This document shows, in pieces, positions 23,781 to 32,324 of a stretch of 44,849 bases of DNA. A program made the translations under genes and the position numbers. The stretch lies in assembly GCA_051010015.1 (NCBI GenBank), contig JBPCVZ010000314.1:1-44849 (forward strand). Reading direction: 5' to 3'. Within the stretch, counting starts at the first letter, position 1; every line of letters begins with the position of its first letter. The stretch comes from CAJQQK01 sp051010015 (GTDB lineage: Bacteria > Pseudomonadota > Alphaproteobacteria > Rhizobiales > Hyphomicrobiaceae). The notes beneath the pieces are model-generated. The model was not told the origin of the DNA and did no database searches. It saw only the letters and a program-made list of their open reading frames with translations.

Positions 23781-25967
23781 TCAGCTGCGCTTCTCATGGA
23801 AGAAATCATAGATCTTCTGTGCCATCTCTGCCGAGATGCCGGGCACGTCCTTCAAGTCTTCAACTCCGGCACGGGATGCGGCTTTTGCCGAGCCAAAATG
23901 CGCGAGCAATGCGCGCTTGCGAGTCGGTCCGACACCGGGAATCTCATCCAACGGGTTGGCCGCGATTGCCTTCGAGCGCTTGGCGCGATGCGTCCCGATA
24001 GCAAAGCGGTGCGCCTCGTCGCGCAGGCGCTGGACGAAATAGAGGACTGGATCGCGCGGTTCAAGCATGATTGGACGTTGATGCCCGATGCGATGGAAAT
24101 GCTCGCGACCGGCATCGCGATCCGGCCCTTTCGCAATGCCGACCAAGGCGACGTCGGTCACGCCAAGTTCTTCGAATACTTCGCGCGCCACTGATAATTG
24201 GCCCGCACCGCCATCGACCAACACCAAGTCGGGCCAGGACGGCGTTTCGGCGAACAGGTCGGTGTCTTCTTCTATTTCTGCAGCGGATGGCTGGACTTCG
24301 TCGGCGGGCACTGTCGTAAATGGCATGCCGTCGGAACCTCGACGATTGAGCGGCGGAATGCTTGGCTCCTCAATACGAGATGCTTTGACACGATCGGAAG
24401 CAATCTCTGGGATTTTGTCCGATCTCTGATCTCCGGATTGCAATTCTTCGCTTGCCGCGTCCAGTATGATCTCAGCGGTGGCCGTCTCCTCCGGGGGTGG
24501 ATGCTCGGTAAGTAGGCGCCTAAAGCGGCGCGTCAACACTTCGCGCATCATCGCATAGTCGTCACCGGGTGCGATTGCGTCCGATTTGATGTTAAACTTG
24601 CGGTACTGGTTCTTAATCAGCCCCTCCGGGCCGGCGACGATCATGGCCCCTACGGCGTTAGTGCCAGAGATGTGGCTGTTGTCATAGACTTCTACCCGCC
24701 GCGGCGTTGAAATGAGGCCGAATCGTTCGGCGAGACCTTGCAGCAGTATGCGTTGCGACGAACTTTCAGCGAGTCGCCGCCCAAGGGCCTCTCGGGCATT
24801 CTGGTGGGCATGCTCGACCAAAGCGACCTTGTCGCCGCGCTTCGGTGTCTGGATCGATACTTTTCTTGCAGCTTTGATCGATAGCGCTTCGGCTAGCAAT
24901 TCCCGCGTCGGAACGTTGTGCGACAATAGGATCAGCTTTGGCACCGGCTTGTCGTCGTAGAATTGCGCAATGAAGCTCTCGAGCACGTCGGCGGCTTCCA
25001 GCGTGCGGTCCGCCTTTGGAAAGTAGGCACGATTGCCCCAATTCTGGCCTGAGCGGAAAAAGAACACCTGGATGCAGGTCTGACCACCTTCCTGATGCGT
25101 GGCAAATACATCTGCCTCCTCGACGGCCTGCGCGTTGATTGCCTGCTCGGAAGTGACGTGTGCCAGTGCCCAAAGCCGATTGCGATACTTGGCAGCTTCT
25201 TCGTATTCCATACGGGCCGCTGCCTGCTCCATCAGGTCCTGATACATGCGACGCACATTCTGGCTCTCTCCACGTAAAAACCGTGTCGCCTCTGCTACGA
25301 GATTCCTGTACTCACCAGGGCTGATTTCACCAGTACACGGTCCTGCGCAGCGCTTGATTTGGTAGAGCAAACAGGGTCGTGTCCGGCTTTCAAAGACGCT
25401 GTCAGAGCATGTCCGCAGCAGAAAAGCGCGCTGAAGCATGTTGATCGTGCGGTCGACGGCGCCAGCGGAGGCAAACGGTCCAAAAAACTCACCCTTGCGG
25501 TTGCGGGCACCGCGGTGTTTGACGATTTGCGGCGCATCGTTGGTGTCGGCAATCAAAATGTAGGGAAACGACTTGTCATCACGCATCAGCACGTTGAAGC
25601 GGGGCCGGAAGCGCTTGATGAGATTGGCTTCAAGCAGGAGCGCCTCGGCTTCGGTATTGACCCGCACGAACTCCATTGATGCGGTACGCGAAATCATCCG
25701 GGCAATGCGGTTTGAATGACCGCCCAGTCTGGCGTAATTCGATACGCGCGCCTTTAGCGAGCGCGCCTTGCCGACGTAGATGACCTCGCCGTCGCGGTCG
25801 AGCATGCGATAAACGCCGGGCGCAGCCGGCAGCGTCTTCAGGTGTGAGGCGATCACTTCCGGGCCGACGAGAACCGCGGACGGATCACGCATGCCGCCAC
25901 CGGGCGTTTCCGCCGACGGCGAAACGACTTGGGTTGCCGAACGGTCGATGCTTTTTTCGTCTGACAT
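23781..25967 (-). CDS. uvrC: Excinuclease ABC subunit C
   Basis: UvrC makes the two incisions around a DNA lesion held by UvrB in nucleotide excision repair. Domains in order: GIY-YIG nuclease at residues ~45-130 (APGVYRMLDRDGEVIYVGKA), a Cys-rich segment (RPCLLYQIKRCAGPCTG), a UVR motif (YEEAAKYRNRL), the RNase H-like endonuclease (EVYDNSHISG, LVLVDGGAGQ), and two helix-hairpin-helix motifs at the end (DEIPGVGPTRKRALL, KDVPGISAEMAQ). At 728 residues it is longer than the usual ~600-620, because of an N-terminal extension and an ~80-residue acidic, low-complexity insert (about 498-577) inside the second nuclease domain. Confidence 0.96.
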   Translation of the reverse strand: MSDEKSIDRSATQVVSPSAETPGGGMRDPSAVLVGPEVIASHLKTLPAAPGVYRMLDRDGEVIYVGKARSLKARVSNYARLGGHSNRIARMISRTASMEFVRVNTEAEALLLEANLIKRFRPRFNVLMRDDKSFPYILIADTNDAPQIVKHRGARNRKGEFFGPFASAGAVDRTINMLQRAFLLRTCSDSVFESRTRPCLLYQIKRCAGPCTGEISPGEYRNLVAEATRFLRGESQNVRRMYQDLMEQAAARMEYEEAAKYRNRLWALAHVTSEQAINAQAVEEADVFATHQEGGQTCIQVFFFRSGQNWGNRAYFPKADRTLEAADVLESFIAQFYDDKPVPKLILLSHNVPTRELLAEALSIKAARKVSIQTPKRGDKVALVEHAHQNAREALGRRLAESSSQRILLQGLAERFGLISTPRRVEVYDNSHISGTNAVGAMIVAGPEGLIKNQYRKFNIKSDAIAPGDDYAMMREVLTRRFRRLLTEHPPPEETATAEIILDAASEELQSGDQRSDKIPEIASDRVKASRIEEPSIPPLNRRGSDGMPFTTVPADEVQPSAAEIEEDTDLFAETPSWPDLVLVDGGAGQLSVAREVFEELGVTDVALVGIAKGPDRDAGREHFHRIGHQRPIMLEPRDPVLYFVQRLRDEAHRFAIGTHRAKRSKAIAANPLDEIPGVGPTRKRALLAHFGSAKAASRAGVEDLKDVPGISAEMAQKIYDFFHEKRS

Positions 25968-26126
25968 GGCGCGAAGATTGGCTGTTCAGCCGGATTGGTC
26001 AAGGTACAAGCCCGATCCGGTCTGTCGGTTCTTGGGATTCCGGTGGAAACCGGGGTATCTCGCGGTTTCCGGCGCTCGATGCCTATAGAATTGCCGCAAA
26101 AGATTCGTCATCCATCGGAGGCCGCA

Positions 26127-26999
26127 ATGGATCCTACAATCGAGCAGTTCAGCTTTATTTGGGCGGCCGTTGGCACGTACGGTGCCAAAGTGCTGATCGC
26201 ACTGATAATTTGGTTCATCGGCACAACCATCGCGAAAATCGCTGCGGACAGCGTTCGTCGGGTTTTCAGAATGCAGTCCGCTATCGATCCATCGGTAGCG
26301 AACTTTGCGGCACTTGCGACGCGGTGGCTCGGCCTGATTATCGTTCTCGTCCTGGTTCTCAACGTATTTGGCATCAACACGACGAGTATTGCGGCGATGC
26401 TCGGCGCCATGACGTTGGCAATCGGCCTTGCCTTGCGCGACACCCTGGCAAATGTGGCGGCTGGCATCATGATTCTCGTTATCCGGCCCTTTTCGACCAG
26501 CCATTTCGTCGAAATTGGAGATATCACGGGGACGGTCCGGATCATCAATTTGTTCAACACCGAAATCGCCACTACGGACAATATCCAAATCCTGGTGCCC
26601 AACAAAGAGGTGTGGCAGTCGCCGATCAAGAACTACTCAGCCTATGAGCAACGCCGACTGGATATGACGATCGGTATCGACTATGGCGCGGATGCGGATC
26701 GGGCGATTGGCATCGTGCGTCGGCTTATTGAGACCGACACCCGCGCAATCATGGAACCGGAACCGTTTGTGCGAATCACGGAACTGGCCGACAGCTCGGT
26801 GAATTTGACGCTTCGGGTGTGGTGCCTGTCCGGGGATCTCCACGCTATGAAGTTCGATCTTACCAAGGCGATCAAAGAACATTTCGACCAGGCCGATATT
26901 GCAATTCCCTATCCGCACATGGAGGTGATCTACAAAGAAGCGACAAGTCAACCACAAACGCCCCTGAGTTCTGGTGGTCCGGCCACCCAACATCATTAA
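26127..26999 (+). CDS. Small-conductance mechanosensitive channel, MscS family
   Basis: The 290-residue protein has the short MscS plan: three membrane helices, with the pore-lining third one (GAMTLAIGLALRDTLANVAAG) rich in Gly/Ala pairs, then the beta domain (PFSTSHFVEIGDITGTVRIINLFNTEI) and the alpha/beta cytoplasmic cage. It opens on membrane tension and releases solutes during hypo-osmotic shock. In the motif after the pore, QILVPNKEVWQSPIKNYS fits the family. The ATG at 26127 behind CGGAGG is chosen; the open frame upstream to 25995 lacks homology. It is divergent from uvrC. Confidence 0.92.
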   Translation: MDPTIEQFSFIWAAVGTYGAKVLIALIIWFIGTTIAKIAADSVRRVFRMQSAIDPSVANFAALATRWLGLIIVLVLVLNVFGINTTSIAAMLGAMTLAIGLALRDTLANVAAGIMILVIRPFSTSHFVEIGDITGTVRIINLFNTEIATTDNIQILVPNKEVWQSPIKNYSAYEQRRLDMTIGIDYGADADRAIGIVRRLIETDTRAIMEPEPFVRITELADSSVNLTLRVWCLSGDLHAMKFDLTKAIKEHFDQADIAIPYPHMEVIYKEATSQPQTPLSSGGPATQHH

Positions 27000-27062
27000 A
27001 AAGCCATTTGGGCGCTGTTTTTTTGCTCTGGTTCTTTGCAGAGCGAGAGGAGTATCGGGGCC

Positions 27063-28025
27063 ATGCGTTGCTTTCGATTGCTGATCGCTGCTTTGTGCGG
27101 CGTGTTATTCGTCTCGAATGCGGCCGCTGCGCAGCAGCGCAATGATGTTTTTGGCGACGCCAATCGGATTCAGGGCTGGATTGGAACGTACCGTGACAAC
27201 CCGCAACCCGGCCGTGTCCCAGCACTCGTCAAGGCCATTGCCGCGAAAGGTCTCATTCAAGAACAGGATCGTGCCGGGATCTATATCGGCTTCGTTGCCG
27301 GCGTGCTGGCTGACAACCAAATCGATGCGGACAAGCTTGTTACCGCGATGTTCCCGCTGCCACCGGCGGCGCAGGTGCTGGTCATCAAGGCGATCGTCTA
27401 CTCAGGGCTGCCGGACTGGAAGCAGCGGCTCGGTCGGTTCGTCGAGCGCATGCCCGCGCGCCAGATCCTTATTCGCAAGTTCCTCTACGGCAAGAAACCG
27501 ACGCTGTCCAAGCTACCGCTCGACAAAGGCCCCGAGGTGCTCGACACGTGGTGGGGCTACTACTTTGCGACCGGTTCGTACGAACCTGTGCTGCGCATCA
27601 TGCAGGCGCTCAAATGGTCCGAAGAAAAAGACAAACTTGAGCGTCTCACCGTCGGGTCGATGGCAAAATGGACGCTCGCTTCGCATGCAGCCAACAACAA
27701 ACATCTGCTCGACTTCTGTCGCTCTGAAATTGCCCATCAGTCGAAACAGACAGCCAAGGTGCTCCGAGAAGTGGTTGCTGCTGCTGAGACTTTCGAGACA
27801 GGAAAAATTCGCAAGCAAGCCGTTGCTGCAATCAGCGAACTTAAAACTAAAGGGCCGGCAAGCCGCCGCAAATGGGCTTGGTGGGGACAGGCCGGCCAGA
27901 TGGCTCTATCGGTCGGCTGTGTCGCCGCGGCTGCCACAGGACAGGTCTACCTCGGCCTGCCGTGCGTTATAGGTGGGGCCGCCAGCTCAGCGGCCCTCAA
28001 ACTCTGGAGTGCCCAGCAAAAATGA
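27063..28025 (+). CDS. Secreted or membrane-anchored protein of unknown function
   Basis: A 320-residue protein with a signal peptide (MRCFRLLIAALCGVLFVSNAAAA), a helical middle, and a C-terminal Gly/Ala-rich hydrophobic segment (MALSVGCVAAAATGQVYLGLPCVIGGAASSAAL) that may be a membrane anchor. The middle has short helical blocks such as RVPALVKAIAAKG and AQVLVIKAIVYSGLP that resemble proteins of Rhizobiales annotated only as hypothetical. GAGAGGAG precedes the ATG at 27063. It follows mscS by 63 bp and could be cotranscribed with it. No function is proposed. Confidence 0.72.
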   Translation: MRCFRLLIAALCGVLFVSNAAAAQQRNDVFGDANRIQGWIGTYRDNPQPGRVPALVKAIAAKGLIQEQDRAGIYIGFVAGVLADNQIDADKLVTAMFPLPPAAQVLVIKAIVYSGLPDWKQRLGRFVERMPARQILIRKFLYGKKPTLSKLPLDKGPEVLDTWWGYYFATGSYEPVLRIMQALKWSEEKDKLERLTVGSMAKWTLASHAANNKHLLDFCRSEIAHQSKQTAKVLREVVAAAETFETGKIRKQAVAAISELKTKGPASRRKWAWWGQAGQMALSVGCVAAAATGQVYLGLPCVIGGAASSAALKLWSAQQK

Positions 28026-28079
28026 GCATGTTGAGCATTCTACTTATCAATTAACCCATTGATATTGAAAAGTAAATTT

Positions 28080-28101
28080 GGCATCACGTCACTGTGATGC
28101 C
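28080..28101 (+). promoter_or_regulatory. Perfect hairpin between two secreted-protein genes
   Basis: GGCATCAC-GTCACT-GTGATGCC is a perfect 8-bp stem with a 6-nt loop, between the stop at 28025 and the ATG at 28162. It is not followed by a T run. It may mark the end of the upstream transcript or the leader of the small downstream gene. Confidence 0.45.
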
Positions 28102-28161
28102 GCATTTGGATGGCCATCTCTCCGGGCCTCAAAAAGAGGTAGAGAGAGAAGGAACATCACG

Positions 28162-28329
28162 ATGAAGAAGACAATTATCGGACTGACATTCACTTCCATT
28201 TTGCTCGGGGCAACCGGCGGCGCGTTCGCAATGGATGCTAAGAAATGCACCCCGCACAAGCCGGGCTACGTGCTCGATGCTAGCGGCAAGTGTGTCAAGG
28301 CACCTTCGACGAAGCCGATTAAGCAGTAG
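28162..28329 (+). CDS. Small secreted two-cysteine peptide
   Basis: A 55-residue product: signal peptide MKKTIIGLTFTSILLGATGG with cleavage after AFA (residue 23), leaving a mature peptide of about 32 residues, MDAKKCTPHKPGYVLDASGK with a second Cys in KCVKAP. The two cysteines 19 residues apart could form one disulfide. It is cationic. GAGAAGGAAC precedes the ATG, and a strong terminator follows. Small exported peptides of this type are common in Rhizobiales-like genomes; the role is unknown. Confidence 0.68.
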   Translation: MKKTIIGLTFTSILLGATGGAFAMDAKKCTPHKPGYVLDASGKCVKAPSTKPIKQ

Positions 28330-28379
28330 TCCGGAATCGACGGGGGATCTTCCACGCTGATCACGTGGTTGGGTCGTTT

Positions 28380-28417
28380 GAGAGGGTCGTCTTACAACCG
28401 TGAGGCGGCTCTCTTTT
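28380..28417 (+). terminator. Rho-independent terminator after the small peptide gene
   Basis: GAGAGGGTCGTCT (28380-28392) can pair along its whole length with AGGCGGCTCTCTT (28403-28415) when G-U pairs are allowed, around a 10-nt loop, and the tract ends in four T. It overlaps the stop of the convergent gene by 2 bp. Confidence 0.75.
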
Positions 28418-29726
28418 ACTTGCCGAGGTGGGTACCAGGTAGTCGGCATAGGTCGTGTGCCACAGCCAGCGCGGCTTCTCGAGAATCAAAGGCTCCTACC
28501 GTCTTACCGGCTGGTGCGTGTGACTTGATGAAACTTTGTGCCATCATTGCTTCGAAACCGGGATAGACGTTTAGTGCCGTAAACCGGGTCGTGCTGCCTG
28601 ACATGCTTTTTATAAGTACCGCACGTTTTCCGCCATAGCCGGCGACTTGGATACGGCAGCCGGGTGGCGCCGATTGCGTAGCGTTTGCATCGGTTGCAGT
28701 CGTTGCAGCAGGTAGCCTATGTGGCCTTGGCGTAAAACTGTGCATGCTGGCGACGGCAACTCGGGCTGACGGTCGGTTCGCGCGCCCGAATGATGATGGT
28801 GCCCGGCCATCCTGTGGCGCAGTTTTGACGATTGTTCGCTTCTGCACCGATTGCTGAGCGGGTTTCTGAGCGGCGGCGAAGGCCGTCTCGGTTACCTTGC
28901 CGGTGCGAGTGACCTTCAGCACCTGGCGCACGGCCGGTCCGCGAGCGCCTCGGCCGCGCACGACTGTCACTGGAATAAGGCGCACGGGCGACCGACGCGT
29001 GACCGACCCTGATGCCTGTGGCACCGGTATCTTGGTGACTTCGCCGCCGCAAAAACGTCCATAGAAGCGGTTGGCGAGGCGCTGGATCGAGCGACCATAA
29101 CGTCGATCGGCCGCCCAGCGACCAGCCAGATCAGCAAACGTCACTGGCCGTCGCCGCACGATTTCTCTCACTGAGTTCAAGATAACGTTTTGCTTGAGAC
29201 GTGTCCGGTGCCCCGTCGGGCGCCTGAGGCGCTGGCCCGAATAGACGACGAGATGTTGGATTTGCGCGAGCACGCCAGTTGATACGTCAGGATAACTGTC
29301 ACCGCGCACGCCGCCGCCGGTCGTGCCAAGACCTGCGAAATTATTCTGTCGCGGAAGAACATCACCGCGTTGACCATTGCTGCGCCGGAAACTCAGGAAG
29401 TTGGTTTCGAGTGCCATCTGGAAGAACGCGTAGTCCCAGCGGACACGCTGCGTTTGACCATGCTTGCGATACCATTTGGCGATGTTGCGATGCCGTGGAT
29501 GCAGCGCAAATCCACGCCTTGTGATCTGGTCGTTGAGAAAAGCATTCAAACGCCCAGGTGTTACGCAGGCCGGAACCTGATTGTTTGCACTCAAACGTAT
29601 GGCGGGTGCAGATACAGCTGCCGAATTGCCGGCCGCGGTCATCGCGAAACCAACGATCAGACTTCTGGCAAAAGCGACATACGGTTTGCGTATCACTGGA
29701 CGTATTGCCTGTTGCGCAGAACCCAA
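28416..29726 (-). CDS. Glucosaminidase-domain cell-wall hydrolase, paralogue 1
   Basis: A 436-residue exported protein of the mannosyl-glycoprotein endo-beta-N-acetylglucosaminidase-like (glycoside hydrolase 73-type) group. The probable catalytic glutamate is E107 in FFQMALETNFLSF, followed by RQNNFAGLGTTGGGVRGDSY and the AQIQHLVVYSG helix, ending with the DLAGRWAAD...YGRSIQRLA core. It would cut peptidoglycan glycan strands in the periplasm. A ~110-residue Arg/Pro/Thr-rich linker follows, then an ~80-residue tail shared with its neighbour. The start is uncertain: TTG at 29726 (with AGG 8 nt before) or GTG at 29696; both keep a hydrophobic signal (SLIVGFAMTAAGNSAAVSA). It lies 11 bp after the paralogue and is probably cotranscribed. 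Confidence 0.82.
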   Translation of the reverse strand: MGSAQQAIRPVIRKPYVAFARSLIVGFAMTAAGNSAAVSAPAIRLSANNQVPACVTPGRLNAFLNDQITRRGFALHPRHRNIAKWYRKHGQTQRVRWDYAFFQMALETNFLSFRRSNGQRGDVLPRQNNFAGLGTTGGGVRGDSYPDVSTGVLAQIQHLVVYSGQRLRRPTGHRTRLKQNVILNSVREIVRRRPVTFADLAGRWAADRRYGRSIQRLANRFYGRFCGGEVTKIPVPQASGSVTRRSPVRLIPVTVVRGRGARGPAVRQVLKVTRTGKVTETAFAAAQKPAQQSVQKRTIVKTAPQDGRAPSSFGRANRPSARVAVASMHSFTPRPHRLPAATTATDANATQSAPPGCRIQVAGYGGKRAVLIKSMSGSTTRFTALNVYPGFEAMMAQSFIKSHAPAGKTVGAFDSREAALAVAHDLCRLPGTHLGK

Positions 29727-29737
29727 CTCAACCTGAA

Positions 29738-30838
29738 CTAACCTTTGGGGCAGAGCTTGAAGGCTTTTTCCATCGCCGCCGATTTGCTCGGGTAATCACC
29801 GATGCGGCGGCCACCCTTGGCATATGCGGCAATATAGGCCCGGGTCTCTGCTTCCTCACGTCCTTTGTTCACGTCGAGAACCGTATAATTGATCGTACGG
29901 TTGGCCCTAGATCGAATTATCGTCGCCTTTTGTCCACCATAACTGGCGGTCCATACACGACATTTCTGGGTTGCAGATGGCGGTTTCAGGGAAGGTGTTG
30001 CAAACTTGGCGGCCGTTCGGGTGTTCCCGTTTGATGGTCCCTCTGCGGCGCGGTCGCGGCTTGAGCCGGCATTCAGTGTTCGATACTTCGTCGACGGTGC
30101 AACATTGCGTGCACCCAGACCGGCCCGGCTATTGGGTCGGTACTGGGATTTCCGGTAGGCGGTGCGCATGCCGCTCTGTTTAGACTCGCCGGTTGCCTCT
30201 GCAAGGAGCTCCGGTTGGGGATCCGGGCGATTGCAGTGCCCGTTGTAGAATGCACTGGCAATCGACTGGATGTCAGATGCGTAGCCGCGGTCATATGGAG
30301 CCCACTTCGAGCCAACGTCGCTGAACGTGATGGCGCGGCGATATCGCTTACGCCATTTGTCGAGAATGCGCCAGGCCTGAACCTTGCGCGTACGCTCGGC
30401 CACGGGATCGGCAACGCGAATGCCGGCGTAGATCATCAAGTGCTGCTGATGAGCGCGAACTCCATCAGACACCGACCGGAAGGACTCGCCTCTAACGCCG
30501 CCGCCGGTGGCACCTAGACCAGCGAAATTGTTCTGGCGGGCGCGAACATCACCAGTGAATTTCAAGCTGTTAGTCTCGACGACCATCTGGAAGAAGGCGT
30601 AGTCCCAACGGATGCCGAGGTCCCGGCCATGCCGCATGTAGTGGACAGCGAGTTTGTTATACTTGGCCAGGATTCGGGGATTGCGTTGGCGCAAAAACGC
30701 CTGCAATCGACCGGGTGTCGTGCATGCTCTGGGCTGATTTGACGGCGTCAGCTGGACGCCGGGCAAAGTCTTGGCCAGAGCAGGGAAGGTGAGACCCGCT
30801 GTAATGGCCAGGATGCCGGCTCCGGCACGATAACCCAT
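29738..30838 (-). CDS. Glucosaminidase-domain cell-wall hydrolase, paralogue 2
   Basis: A 366-residue exported protein with the same plan as the next gene: signal peptide (MGYRAGAGILAITAGLTFPALA), a TPGRLQAFLRQRN opening, catalytic-type glutamate E89 in FFQMVVETNSLKF, RQNNFAGLGATGGGVRGESF, SDVGSKWAPYD...YASDIQSIA, a low-complexity linker, and the C-terminal module CRVWTASYGGQKATII...LDVNKGREEAETRAYIA ending at a second Cys (FKLCPKG). AGAGG lies upstream of the ATG at 30838; an upstream open frame is not conserved. It is probably the first gene of a two-gene operon acting on the cell wall. Confidence 0.85.
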   Translation of the reverse strand: MGYRAGAGILAITAGLTFPALAKTLPGVQLTPSNQPRACTTPGRLQAFLRQRNPRILAKYNKLAVHYMRHGRDLGIRWDYAFFQMVVETNSLKFTGDVRARQNNFAGLGATGGGVRGESFRSVSDGVRAHQQHLMIYAGIRVADPVAERTRKVQAWRILDKWRKRYRRAITFSDVGSKWAPYDRGYASDIQSIASAFYNGHCNRPDPQPELLAEATGESKQSGMRTAYRKSQYRPNSRAGLGARNVAPSTKYRTLNAGSSRDRAAEGPSNGNTRTAAKFATPSLKPPSATQKCRVWTASYGGQKATIIRSRANRTINYTVLDVNKGREEAETRAYIAAYAKGGRRIGDYPSKSAAMEKAFKLCPKG

Positions 30839-31068
30839 AGTTGCACCTCTTGATTCTGCTCTGCACGTTGGCAGTAAGGCAGTGAGTTGATTGCGCATCT
30901 CGGTAGCCTACCCACGCTATGGTTAACGTCGCATGAAACAATGTGCCGTCGGCGTTGTAATATTGACTTGCAACACGGCAGTATTTTGAGAGGCATGCGG
31001 TTGAAATAAGGCACATAGACATGCGACAGCGATTATTATGACGCTGCCTGGACAGGTTCAACCGAGGT

Positions 31069-31488
31069 TCACCGGTGCCGCTCGATTTCAATGCCAATCG
31101 CCTGACAGGCGGTCAGGACGGCCGGTTTCTCGATGCGCACGCGAACATGCGCGACGCGATTGTCGGAGAGGACGAGGTTCGCTATCGTTTCGGCGAGCGT
31201 TTCGATTAGATTGTAGTGTCCCGCTTCGACTGTGTCGCGAATGGCCTGAATTGCGATATCGTAATCATACACATCAATCAGCTTGTCCGATGCGCCGTCG
31301 TACGTGTCGGTAACATCCAGGTATAGTGAAATCACTACCGGCTGGCGATCGCGATGTTCGTGTTCGTAAACGCCAATTGATCCCATGAGTTCAAGGCGTT
31401 CGATAAAGACGGCTCGGGCGCGCTTGACTCGGGCATCGCCGGTTAGCTTGCCTGCGTCGAATGCTGCCTTGGAATTTGCCTGGTCCAT
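31069..31488 (-). CDS. folB: Dihydroneopterin aldolase
   Basis: FolB cleaves 7,8-dihydroneopterin to 6-hydroxymethyl-dihydropterin and glycolaldehyde in folate synthesis. The 139-residue product has the family motifs: a start of the domain at RARAVFIERLELMGSIGVYEHE with the substrate-binding Glu, VISLYLDVTDT, VYDYDIAIQAIRDTV, NLIETLAETIA, and the catalytic lysine in RIEKPAVL. About 20 residues precede the domain. It starts 6 bp after the stop of a pteridine reductase-like SDR gene, which supports a pterin or folate operon. Confidence 0.92.
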   Translation of the reverse strand: MDQANSKAAFDAGKLTGDARVKRARAVFIERLELMGSIGVYEHEHRDRQPVVISLYLDVTDTYDGASDKLIDVYDYDIAIQAIRDTVEAGHYNLIETLAETIANLVLSDNRVAHVRVRIEKPAVLTACQAIGIEIERHR

Positions 31489-31494
31489 GATTCC

Positions 31495-32289
31495 TCAGTT
31501 CGATGTACCATCGGTTTTTGCGTGCTTGGACGCTGGCATTGCCGCGTTCGACCAGGACAGGTGCTGACCACCGTCAAGCGCCAGCATCTGCCCTGTCATC
31601 GCCGGCGCACTGAGAATGAAGTGTATGGCGTGAGCAATCTCTTCCGGCGTGGTACCTCGCTCCAGCAGTGTTGACTGTTCTTCACGGGCAAAATCTTCGT
31701 CAGTCTGATGAATGCTCTTCAAGACCGGGCCTGGCCCGATCGCGTTGACACGGATTCTTGGCGCCAGGGCTTGCGCCAGCATTCGCGTGGCACTCCACAG
31801 ACCTGCTTTCGATACAGTATACGAGAAGAACTCTGGTGTCAGATTCCAAACCCGCTGGTCGATTACGTTGATGACGTTGCCTTCGATGTCAGTCGGCAGA
31901 TTGCGAGCCAACGCCTGAGCGAGAAACACGGGTGCTTTGAGGTTGATATTGAGATGCAGGTCCCAGCCTTCCGGTGACAGATCGGTGATGCTGTCGAAAC
32001 GAAACTCAGAGGCGTTGTTGACCAGGCACGATATCGGACGAAGTCGCTGTGTGCACTGCGGCAGAAGTTGGCTGACTGCTTGCGTGTCGGCCAGATCGCA
32101 CTGCACTGCGACGGCGCGCTGGCCAAGTTCTCTGATCTCTTCCGTCAGCGCGTCGGCGTCTGCTGAAGAGCTTCGGAAGTGGATTGCCACGTCCCAGCCG
32201 CTGTGTGCAAAGTCAAGGGCCAGGGCCCGCCCAATCCGCTTTGCGGCACCGGTAATGAGAACGCACTTGGATTGATTGTCTTTGTTCAT
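31495..32289 (-). CDS. SDR, pteridine reductase (PTR1/FolM)-like
   Basis: A 264-residue SDR whose features match the pteridine reductase branch: TGAAKRIGRALA at the cofactor site, HFRSSSADAD (an arginine after strand 2, favouring NADPH), VNNASEF in place of NNAG, VINVIDQRVWNLTPEFFSY before the catalytic Tyr-x3-Lys (YTVSKAG), and NAIGPGPVLKS. FolM/PTR1 reduce dihydromonapterin, dihydrobiopterin or dihydrofolate. The folB gene lies directly downstream with 6 bp between, which makes a pterin role more likely than a general dehydrogenase. The exact substrate is inferred from context. Confidence 0.82.
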   Translation of the reverse strand: MNKDNQSKCVLITGAAKRIGRALALDFAHSGWDVAIHFRSSSADADALTEEIRELGQRAVAVQCDLADTQAVSQLLPQCTQRLRPISCLVNNASEFRFDSITDLSPEGWDLHLNINLKAPVFLAQALARNLPTDIEGNVINVIDQRVWNLTPEFFSYTVSKAGLWSATRMLAQALAPRIRVNAIGPGPVLKSIHQTDEDFAREEQSTLLERGTTPEEIAHAIHFILSAPAMTGQMLALDGGQHLSWSNAAMPASKHAKTDGTSN

Positions 32290-32324
32290 GCCAACTGACT
32301 AAAGGGTTGTTGTGGGCGTGCCGA

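Noticed and set aside
27001..27025. T-rich stretch after mscS as terminator
   Set aside because: Only a 3-4 bp stem (GCC/GGC) precedes the T run, too weak to call. Readthrough into the next secreted-protein gene is possible.
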